Source: an uncultured Collinsella sp.
GTDB lineage: Bacteria; Actinomycetota; Coriobacteriia; Coriobacteriales; Coriobacteriaceae
NCBI GenBank assembly: GCA_937937835.1
Contig: CALDBJ010000084.1
Coordinates: 1-12,534, forward strand
DNA length: 12,534 nucleotides
Direction: 5' to 3'
Shown here: piece by piece, positions 7,168 to 12,534 of the stretch
Layout: each line of letters opens with the position of its first letter
Numbering within the stretch: the first letter of the stretch is position 1
The notes under the pieces: model-generated
Told to the model about the DNA's origin: nothing
What the model saw: only the letters and a program-made list of their open reading frames with translations
The model's database searches: none
Made by a program: the position numbers and the translations under genes

Positions 7168-7986
7168 ATGGCTGAGATGACGCTCGAGGGTGTGGACGCT
7201 CGTCCCGAGGACTCTGCGTTTGCCCTGGGCCGCGTGCATTCGATTGAGACGATGGGAACGGTCGACGGACCCGGCATCCGCTTTGTGGTGTTTGTTCAGG
7301 GCTGCCCCATGCGCTGTGCGTATTGCCACAATCCCGATACCTGGTCGGTCAACGGCGGCACCATGGTGACCGTCGAACACCTGATGGATGAGTTCCAGAG
7401 TAACCACGAGTTCTATCGCAGCGGCGGAATTACGGTTTCGGGCGGCGAGCCGCTTCTGCAGCCCGAGTTTTTGGCCGACCTGTTCCGTGCAATGCACAAC
7501 AACCTCGATGGCCGCGTGCATACCTGCTTGGATAGCTGCGGCTATGCGTTCGATCCCGCGCATCCCGAGAAGTTCGATGCCGTACTCAACGAGACCGATA
7601 TGGTGCTGCTCGACATTAAGCACGCCGATCCCGTCGAGCATAAAAAGCTGACCGGTTGCGATCCCGCACGCATTCTGGCGTTTGGTGATGAGCTTGCGCG
7701 TCGCAAGATTAAGGTCGTTATCCGCCACGTGGTGGTGCCGGGCATTACCGACACGGTGGAGGAGTGCGAGAAGCTCGGTCGCCTGATTGCCCCGTGGCAT
7801 AACGTGGTGGGCTTGGAAATGCTGCCGTATCACACGATGGGTGTCGTCAAGTACGAGCAGCTGGGGATTCCCTATAAGCTCGAGGGCGTGCCCCAGATGG
7901 ATACCGCGCGCATGCCCGAGCTGCGCAACGCTGTCATGACGGGCATGAAAAAGCGCCGCGCGGAACTCAAAAACGCCATCGGCTAG
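7168..7986 (+). CDS. pflA: Pyruvate formate-lyase activating enzyme (radical SAM)
   Basis: This enzyme uses a [4Fe-4S] cluster and S-adenosylmethionine to place the glycyl radical on pyruvate formate-lyase, enabling anaerobic conversion of pyruvate to formate and acetyl-CoA. The 272-residue protein has the radical-SAM CxxxCxxC at C46, C50 and C53 (GCPMRCAYCHNPDTW), the family's TVDGPGIRFV at 31-40, the SAM-binding SGGEP at 91-95, and DIKH and a later VVPGITD typical of PflA. The start is ambiguous: ATG 7168 follows AAGGTAGCGGGA, whereas the in-frame ATG at 7147 has no visible ribosome binding site. No pyruvate formate-lyase gene lies in the window, so activator and target are unlinked or the target is outside. 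The degV-like gene upstream is separated by a hairpin. Confidence 0.92.
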   Translation: MAEMTLEGVDARPEDSAFALGRVHSIETMGTVDGPGIRFVVFVQGCPMRCAYCHNPDTWSVNGGTMVTVEHLMDEFQSNHEFYRSGGITVSGGEPLLQPEFLADLFRAMHNNLDGRVHTCLDSCGYAFDPAHPEKFDAVLNETDMVLLDIKHADPVEHKKLTGCDPARILAFGDELARRKIKVVIRHVVVPGITDTVEECEKLGRLIAPWHNVVGLEMLPYHTMGVVKYEQLGIPYKLEGVPQMDTARMPELRNAVMTGMKKRRAELKNAIG

Positions 7987-8007
7987 CGAGCCATTTTCGC
8001 TCTCCAA

Positions 8008-8042
8008 GGGCACTCATTGGGGACAGACTTAAATGAGCGCCC
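8008..8042. repeat. REP-like inverted repeat with GGGGACAGACTT loop
   Basis: GGGCACTCATT (8008-8018) pairs with AATGAGCGCCC (8032-8042) with one mismatch. The loop holds GGGGACAGACTT, a word I recall from dispersed intergenic repeats in several bacteria, some linked to REP-associated transposases. That link is recollection, not a search. No transposase gene is present. Confidence 0.4.
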
Positions 8043-8076
8043 CCGGGCACCTAGTTGATTGCTAAAGAGCCCCGTC

Positions 8077-8145
8077 AAGGTGCGGTGGAATAGTTCTTGT
8101 TTTTAGGCCCATGTCGCCCAAACAGGAACCATTTCACCGCAACTT
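8077..8145. repeat. Long imperfect inverted repeat, possible structured RNA or mobile repeat
   Basis: The arms 8081-8102 and 8120-8141 pair over 22 positions with two G-U pairs and one A-C mismatch, and AAG/CTT (8077-8079 with 8143-8145) extends the stem past one mismatch. The loop is 17 bases. No T-run follows the right arm on either strand, so this is not a simple terminator. Position and length would suit a small structured RNA, an RNase III target or a miniature inverted-repeat element. Confidence 0.5.
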
Positions 8146-8302
8146 CGTTTTGGGTAGAGATGCGCGACAGAATCGTGCCATTTGGATAAATACGCTTGTG
8201 GTTTCTTTAAAGACACCTTAAACGCCGCTGAATATCTTTGGAAAGAAATGCCTGCTCGGTATCATGCTGCTCGTATATTAACGGTGGCAGTCAGGAGACC
8301 AC

Positions 8303-9421
8303 GTGCGAAACATCGCATCGCGGGACGAGTATGTGCCGCAGCATGGCAGCAGATATAAGACGAAGGGCACGTCTTCGCGTGGCCTTGCCAGCGCTCGCAT
8401 CCGCGTGAGGAAGATTGCCGCCATTGGGATGCTAACGTCGGCGGTTATTATCCTCGGAATTACCGTTAAAACCTACGCCTCGGAGCGAACGGTGCGCCCA
8501 GATGCGTCAACGGTACAGCTGCAAAACGAGAAGGTTTCAAAGTCCAAAGCGTCGGCAGATCAAGCTCTGTCGACGGCAGATCTCAAGACGAGACTTTCGA
8601 AGGCGGACTTCAACGATATCCCTTCGGGTGATACCGTTCGGACCTTCTCGTTGGTGGATAACAAGACTCCTGCCTTGGAGGATGAGAGCCTTGCCTCGCT
8701 CCAGGATGCCCTGTGTCGGGCGCAGGAGCTGGGCGATGTGGGTGTAGTGTTCTACGACCTATCGAGCGGTAGGGGCGTGACGTATAACGCCGATGTCGAG
8801 GTGTATGGAGCGAGCAGCTACAAAGCGCTGTATGCGCTCTATATTTGCGAGACGTTGGTCGAATCGGGGCAGGTGTCGCTCGATGGGCCTTTAGCCACGT
8901 ATGGTGGTTACAGCATGGGCTGGCAGACGGTGCGCAACCTTATCGAGAATGTCGTCGTCAACTCAGACAACGATTCGTTTATCGCGTTACGCGCGGCGTT
9001 TGACCATGATGGCTATGAGGATTGGATTGCCAATCTGGGTGTTGATGACGAAACGGCACTGAATCCGATGAGTGATTTTCCGACCTACTGCCCGCGCACC
9101 TCGGCAAAGTTGTGGCGAGAGATGAGTGAGTATTTGAGCTGTGACACCGAGGCGTCGCAATGGCTGTCGGGCCTTCTGGCATCAACATCGCGCTCGTTTA
9201 TTCGCGATGGCATTGCGGACGAGCAGGTTTTGGTGCGCAACAAGGCAGGCTGGATTAGCGAGGATGGTTACTACTCGACATGCGATGCGGGCCTTATCGA
9301 CATCGATGGCTGTACCTATGTCATGGGTATCATGACATCGATGCCGTGGAGCGACCGCTCGAGCGAGGTTACGGCCGCGATTGCAAAGGCTCTGTTTGAT
9401 ACGCGAGCTGCACTGGCTTAG
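8303..9421 (+). CDS. Membrane-anchored class A beta-lactamase-like serine hydrolase
   Basis: This 372-residue protein begins with a basic cytoplasmic segment, one membrane helix at about 37-57 (IAAIGMLTSAVIILGITV) and a polar linker to about 125, followed by a penicillin-recognising fold outside the membrane. Class A-type motifs appear in order: SSYK at 171-174 (nucleophile S171, K174), SDN at 221-223, ETALN at 250-254 resembling the omega-loop ExxLN, and KAG at 314-316 in place of KTG. Relatives (beta-lactamase2 family) are usually called serine hydrolases; substrate could be a beta-lactam, a cell-wall peptide or another amide/ester. The start is GTG 8303 with AGGAGA four bases upstream. It appears to be a single-gene unit. 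Whether it is a true beta-lactamase cannot be told from sequence. Confidence 0.8.
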   Translation: MRNIASRDEYVPQHGSRYKTKGTSSRGLASARIRVRKIAAIGMLTSAVIILGITVKTYASERTVRPDASTVQLQNEKVSKSKASADQALSTADLKTRLSKADFNDIPSGDTVRTFSLVDNKTPALEDESLASLQDALCRAQELGDVGVVFYDLSSGRGVTYNADVEVYGASSYKALYALYICETLVESGQVSLDGPLATYGGYSMGWQTVRNLIENVVVNSDNDSFIALRAAFDHDGYEDWIANLGVDDETALNPMSDFPTYCPRTSAKLWREMSEYLSCDTEASQWLSGLLASTSRSFIRDGIADEQVLVRNKAGWISEDGYYSTCDAGLIDIDGCTYVMGIMTSMPWSDRSSEVTAAIAKALFDTRAALA

Positions 9422-9428
9422 CGTGTTC

Positions 9429-9461
9429 GTTTGACGAGGTCAAACAAAATGCTGGTACCAT
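9429..9461 (+). promoter_or_regulatory. Promoter candidate with inverted repeat before mtnN
   Basis: GTTTGAC (9429-9435) and GTCAAAC (9439-9445) form a perfect inverted repeat around GAG. It covers a -35-like TTGACG (9431-9436); an extended -10-like TGGTACCAT ends at 9461, but the 19-bp spacer is long. It may be an operator. No T-run follows, so it is unlikely to be the terminator of the upstream gene. Confidence 0.35.
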
Positions 9462-9499
9462 ACCGTGGTTGAGAATTTCGAATAGGTTTGGGGAATGGC

Positions 9500-10240
9500 A
9501 TGGCTACCATTGCGATTATCGGTGCGCTCGAAAAAGAGATCATGCAGATTAAGGAAGAGCTGAGCGACGTTTGCGAGGCACGGGAGGCAGGCTTGACCGT
9601 TGTGAGCGGTGAGCTCGACGGCCTGACAGTTGTCGCCACGACGGCGGGCATGGGCACGGTGAACGCCGCCGCTGCAACACAGCACCTCATTAGCAAGTAT
9701 GCTCCGCAGGCTGTTGTGTTTTCGGGCATTGCGGGCGGTTTGAACCCCAAGCTCCATATCGACGACGTGGTCATTGGCAAACGCCTACGCTATCTGGATA
9801 CCGATACCGCGCTTATCGCCGAGTCCGCACCGGGGCTCGAGGAGTTTGGCTCGACGCCCGCGCTGGTCGATATTGCCGCCGACGTGCTTGCTGAGCGTGG
9901 GTTTGTTGACGCTTCGACAAATGCAGTCGCTTCGAATGAGGGCACCAAGCAGTTCCTGGTCGGCACGATTGCCACGGGCAACCGCTTTGTGACGGGCGCC
10001 ACCATGCGCAACGACGCTATCGAGGCGACGCATGCCGATTGTGTCGGCATGGAGGGCGCGGCAATTGCCCATGTCGCAACCAAAAATGGTGTCGATTGCC
10101 TGGTGTTGCGCGCTATCAGCGATAATTGTGACGAGGCGTACGATGCAATTTGCGAGCGAGAGTTCGATCTGTTCGAGTACGCGCGTGTCGCAAGTGACAT
10201 CACGCTCGATATCGTCCGCCGCATTGCCGCTGCGCAATAG
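9500..10240 (+). CDS. mtnN: 5'-methylthioadenosine/S-adenosylhomocysteine nucleosidase
   Basis: This cytoplasmic enzyme cleaves adenine from methylthioadenosine and S-adenosylhomocysteine in methyl-cycle recycling. The 246-residue protein matches family length. It has IIGALEKEI at the N terminus with E13 at the place of the catalytic-site Glu12 of the E. coli enzyme, SGIAGGL at 75-81, TIATGNRFV at 156-164, CVGMEGAAIAHVA at 181-193 (ribose-binding E185) and RAISDNCDE at 204-212 with the catalytic acid D208. I chose ATG 9500, six bases after GGGG (9490-9493); an in-frame TTG at 9488 is less likely. It lies 38 bp before engB and probably shares its transcript. Radical SAM enzymes release 5'-deoxyadenosine, which many MTANs also cleave; relevance to the nearby PflA is speculative. 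Confidence 0.92.
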   Translation: MATIAIIGALEKEIMQIKEELSDVCEAREAGLTVVSGELDGLTVVATTAGMGTVNAAAATQHLISKYAPQAVVFSGIAGGLNPKLHIDDVVIGKRLRYLDTDTALIAESAPGLEEFGSTPALVDIAADVLAERGFVDASTNAVASNEGTKQFLVGTIATGNRFVTGATMRNDAIEATHADCVGMEGAAIAHVATKNGVDCLVLRAISDNCDEAYDAICEREFDLFEYARVASDITLDIVRRIAAAQ

Positions 10241-10278
10241 CGCGTCTATTTGTAAGAACCTACGACCAAGGAGTGTCC

Positions 10279-10869
10279 ATGGCCGATTCCATTAACTATC
10301 AGCTTGCCAAGTTCGTTGCCAGCTACGGCAAGGTTTCGCAGATTCCCGAGTCCACCTGCCCTGAGGTGAGCTTCGTCGGCCGCTCCAACGTGGGCAAGTC
10401 CTCCATCATGAACAAGCTATTTGGCCGCAAGAACCTGGTCAAGGTTTCCAGTACGCCGGGCAAGACGAGCAACATCAACTTCTTTGAGGCCGACGACATG
10501 CATTTCGTTGACCTGCCGGGTTACGGTTTCGCCCGTCGCTCCAAGGCCGAGCGCGACCGCTGGGCCGAGCTTATCGGCGACTTTTTCGACTCCGAGCGCA
10601 GCTTTAACTTGGTCGTCTCACTGGTGGACATTCGTCACGACCCCAGTAAACTCGACCATGACATGATCGACTACCTGCAGGGCAACGAGTTCAACTTTAT
10701 CGTCTGCCTCACCAAGGCCGACAAACTCAGCCGCACCCAGCAGGCCCGCCAAGCAGCAGCCATCAAAAAGCAGCTCAACGTCCCGGCCGAAAACGTAATC
10801 ATCACAAGCTCCCAAACCGGCACCGGCATCGACGAACTAAAAAAGCGCATCGCCGAGGCCTGCCTCTAG
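10279..10869 (+). CDS. engB: Ribosome biogenesis GTP-binding protein EngB (YihA/YsxC)
   Basis: EngB is a small essential GTPase that assists assembly of the large ribosomal subunit. The 196-residue protein is of normal length and has all G motifs: GRSNVGKSS at 34-42 (G1), TPGKT at 59-63 (G2), DLPGYG at 78-83 (G3), TKAD at 145-148 (G4) and SSQ at 177-179 (G5). The start ATG 10279 follows AAGGAG (10268-10273) by five bases; the in-frame GTG at 10273 overlaps that site. It probably forms an operon with mtnN. From about 10700 the coding strand becomes rich in C and A with few T, unlike the first half of the gene. Confidence 0.96.
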   Translation: MADSINYQLAKFVASYGKVSQIPESTCPEVSFVGRSNVGKSSIMNKLFGRKNLVKVSSTPGKTSNINFFEADDMHFVDLPGYGFARRSKAERDRWAELIGDFFDSERSFNLVVSLVDIRHDPSKLDHDMIDYLQGNEFNFIVCLTKADKLSRTQQARQAAAIKKQLNVPAENVIITSSQTGTGIDELKKRIAEACL

Positions 10870-10900
10870 TCAGGCTGCAGCCCTTCAAAAGCTCCTATCT

Positions 10901-10952
10901 ATATCACCTCAGTGATAGTTATTGGTAAACTATCGCTGAGGTGATATTTTTT
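10901..10952 (+). promoter_or_regulatory. Paired palindromic operators that also form a terminator hairpin
   Basis: The arms 10901-10920 and 10928-10947 pair over 20 bp with a single G-U pair and a 7-base loop, and five more T follow (10948-10952): a textbook intrinsic terminator, 31 bases after engB. Each arm is itself a palindrome: TATCACctcaGTGATA (10902-10917) and TATCGCtgagGTGATA (10931-10946), inverted and 29 bp apart. This looks like a pair of repressor sites before the toxin-like gene. A promoter candidate is TTGGTA (10923-10928), 16 bp, TATTTT (10945-10950). AGGAGG follows at 10953-10958. Confidence 0.65.
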
Positions 10953-10963
10953 AGGAGGTCGAT

Positions 10964-11647
10964 ATGGAGCTTTGGCACGGGTCGGAGGTTGTTGTCGAGC
11001 ATCCATCGTTGGATAAATGCAGGCAATTCAATGACTATGGGCGCGGGTTTTATTGCACACCGCATGAGGAAATGGCAATGGAGTGGGCATGTCGGACCGA
11101 GTCTGATGGCATTGCCAATCGATATGAGCTTGATTTAGATGGCCTTGCGATTTTGGATTTGGAATCAGGTGAGTTCTCGATTCTCAACTGGCTTGCAATT
11201 CTGGCGAATAACAGAGAGTTCAATGTTTCAACGCCAGTAGCACGCGAGGGGCTTCGTTATCTGCTGGATAACTGCCTGATTGATATTTCTCCCTATGACG
11301 TAATTCGAGGTTATCGCGCCGACGACTCCTTTTTTTCGTTTGCAAGACAGTTTGTCAGCGGCATGATCTCGCTCAGGCAGCTGCAACGTATCATGCGCTT
11401 GGGTGATTTGGGTATCCAATATGCTCTTATGAGCGAGTGCGCATTTTCGGCGATTAGATTCTGCGATTGGAAGCAGGCTTTGGGGTCTGAGTTTTATCCC
11501 AAGCGTTTTGAGCGAGAGCAGAATGCTCGACGCAAATACTTGGATACGGTTAACGGGTTCGATTCCGAAGGTATCGACATTAGGGATTTAATGGCAGGGA
11601 GGGTTGATTTAAATGATCCAAGAGTTAACGGATTGTGGGCCGAGTAG
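10964..11647 (+). CDS. DUF3990-like protein, putative ADP-ribosyltransferase toxin
   Basis: The 227-residue protein resembles the DUF3990 family, which I recall as related to ADP-ribosyltransferases of the H-Y-E type; this is recollection, not a profile hit. Visible family traits are LWHGS at 3-7 (H5 would contact NAD), DYGRGFYCT at 24-32 with Y30 at the second motif position, a WA pair at 41-42, and a late GIQYALMSECAFSAI (150-164) that may hold the third motif. There is no signal peptide or membrane helix. The start follows AGGAGG (10953-10958) by five bases. Its end overlaps the next gene by 35 bp, implying coupled translation, as in toxin-first modules such as HigBA. It appears more AT-rich in third positions than engB, consistent with later acquisition. 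Target and toxicity are unknown. Confidence 0.7.
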   Translation: MELWHGSEVVVEHPSLDKCRQFNDYGRGFYCTPHEEMAMEWACRTESDGIANRYELDLDGLAILDLESGEFSILNWLAILANNREFNVSTPVAREGLRYLLDNCLIDISPYDVIRGYRADDSFFSFARQFVSGMISLRQLQRIMRLGDLGIQYALMSECAFSAIRFCDWKQALGSEFYPKRFEREQNARRKYLDTVNGFDSEGIDIRDLMAGRVDLNDPRVNGLWAE

Positions 11648-12311
11648 GACATACCCCGTCTACTACCTCGAGGATGCAATGAACAACCTCGGCGACTGCT
11701 TTGACTATGCCGTTAACGATTATGGAGCAGAAGGATCGGAAGTTGCTGAACTCTTTTGCCTGAGCGGCGTAGCTCGCGAGTTCGAACGCGGCAACGCATG
11801 GGTCGTATCGGGAAAATCGGGCGTTGAGCTGTTCGCGCTTATCGCTGAAAGGTCCGGCTATCAGAGCGGGTCTATACCGGATCGCACCTATCGTTTTGAG
11901 AAGACGCCAGAGTATTGGACAGGCTGGATACTGGCATATCTGCAGTGGCGTTTAGGGGAGTCTTTCGAAGACCTGCTGCATGTCGTTCCGTTTGACGCAC
12001 TGCGCAGTCTGTACTATCCCTGGCATGAAGCCTCGGAGGAACGCGTGGCTCGCCTCGTCTGCGATATGGCGAAAAAAGCGTCCAGGCAAACCAAACTTGC
12101 GTTAGCAAGAAAGAAGCTTAAGAAAACCCAACAAGACCTGGCATACGAATCGGGCGTGTCCCTCCGCTCAATCCAAATGTACGAACAACGCCAGAGAAAC
12201 ATCAACGAAGCCTCGGTAACAACCGTAAGGGATATAGCAAAAGCCCTACACTGCAACATCGAAGACCTCCTAGAGCCAGTCTTCGAATACAAAGAAACCA
12301 GCGCCGCCTAA
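11613..12311 (+). CDS. XRE-type helix-turn-helix protein, putative antitoxin and autorepressor
   Basis: The 232-residue protein has two parts. Residues about 18-80 (YYLEDAMNNLGDCFDYAVND, then ELF..SGVAREFERGN and SGKSGVEL) form a compact domain that I have seen beside DUF3990 proteins and that faintly recalls the DUF3791 partner family. A middle region (about 95-145, EYWTGWILAYLQWRLGESF) follows, and residues about 163-222 are a C-terminal XRE helix-turn-helix (KLKKTQQDLAYESGVSLRSI, then ALHCNIEDLLEP). ATG 11613 follows AGGGAGGG (11596-11603) by nine bases, inside the end of the upstream gene. I infer that the first part binds the toxin and the second binds the palindromes at 10902-10946. An unrelated regulator role cannot be excluded. 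Confidence 0.72.
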   Translation: MIQELTDCGPSRTYPVYYLEDAMNNLGDCFDYAVNDYGAEGSEVAELFCLSGVAREFERGNAWVVSGKSGVELFALIAERSGYQSGSIPDRTYRFEKTPEYWTGWILAYLQWRLGESFEDLLHVVPFDALRSLYYPWHEASEERVARLVCDMAKKASRQTKLALARKKLKKTQQDLAYESGVSLRSIQMYEQRQRNINEASVTTVRDIAKALHCNIEDLLEPVFEYKETSAA

Positions 12312-12459
12312 ACCAGGCACGCAGCCGATGCCCGCCTCTAGGAAGTGCTCCAGCCTAGCAAGAGCCCCTACCAATAAAAAGCCAAACTATCAGCCCGGCG
12401 ACTTTCCAGAGCGTAGGTCCCTGTAGCCGCCGCCGGCGAAGTTAACATAGGGGAGGCCA

Positions 12460-12474
12460 GGGGGCTTTGCCCCC
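12460..12474. terminator. Short GC hairpin after the XRE gene
   Basis: GGGGGC (12460-12465), loop TTT, GCCCCC (12469-12474), followed by AAATCTTT. It lies 148 bases after the stop codon. It could end transcription or be part of the repeat that follows. Confidence 0.4.
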
Positions 12475-12491
12475 AAATCTTTCCGCAGGAC

Positions 12492-12534
12492 GGCAGGACC
12501 CCCGCCGCACGAAGTGCGCAGCGGGGGTCCTGCC
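12492..12534. repeat. Large GC-rich palindrome at the right edge
   Basis: GGCAGGACCCCCGC (12492-12505) and GCGGGGGTCCTGCC (12521-12534) are perfect 14-bp arms, with a nested CGCAC/GTGCG stem (12506-12510 with 12514-12518) on a GAA loop. The element reaches the window edge, so its end and any T-run cannot be seen. Bases 12494-12507 recur in reverse orientation at 79-92. Confidence 0.6.

Larger units (their letters stand above)
7987..8302. other. Gene-free stretch between pflA and the serine hydrolase gene
   Basis: I see no credible gene in these 316 bases. They contain a short hairpin just at the end of pflA (AGCGA 7985-7989 with TCGCT 7997-8001), the two inverted repeats listed separately (8008-8042 and 8077-8145), and a weak promoter candidate AAGACA (8210-8215), 17 bp, TATCTT (8233-8238) for the next gene. 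Confidence 0.5.

Noticed and set aside
7138..8013. Minus-strand open frame of 291 codons opposite pflA
   Set aside because: The forward frame has the full radical-SAM signature. The reverse frame has no motif and no ribosome binding site of note.
7987..8302. tRNA or known riboswitch in the gap before the serine hydrolase gene
   Set aside because: I found no cloverleaf, no T-loop GTTCGANNC and no recognisable riboswitch core. The pairing present is simple long hairpins.

Overview
The window reads as chromosomal DNA of a gut actinobacterium, most likely Collinsella or a close relative in Coriobacteriia. I base this on moderately high GC content, the general look of the proteins, a fructoside PTS locus and intergenic GC-rich palindromes. 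The assignment is an impression, not a search result. All convincing genes lie on the + strand.

Positions 1-5850 hold a fructoside/sucrose use locus: a LacI-type regulator, a glycoside hydrolase family 32 (GH32) protein with an unusual catalytic motif, a sucrose-type PTS EIIBC permease and a canonical sucrose-6-phosphate hydrolase. At least three near-identical 17-bp sites (two in tandem over the GH32 promoter, one inverted upstream) and a weaker copy before the regulator gene mark a likely autoregulated LacI regulon. The implied pathway is uptake and phosphorylation of sucrose or a related fructoside by EIIBC, followed by cleavage by GH32 enzymes. EIIA and fructokinase are not in the window and must come from elsewhere.

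Positions 5851-10869 carry housekeeping genes: a DegV/FakB fatty-acid-binding protein, pyruvate formate-lyase activating enzyme, a membrane-anchored class A beta-lactamase-like serine hydrolase, MTA/SAH nucleosidase and the ribosome-assembly GTPase EngB. The 316-bp gap at 7987-8302 contains two inverted repeats, one long enough to suggest a structured RNA or mobile repeat.

Positions 10870-12311 carry the accessory part: a DUF3990-like (putative ADP-ribosyltransferase) gene overlapping a gene for a protein with a C-terminal XRE DNA-binding domain. In front of them is a 20-bp inverted repeat made of two operator-like palindromes followed by a T-run. I read this as a toxin-antitoxin type module whose operator doubles as the terminator of the engB operon. 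It is the best candidate here for a poorly described system. The window ends in GC-rich palindromes of a possibly dispersed repeat family.
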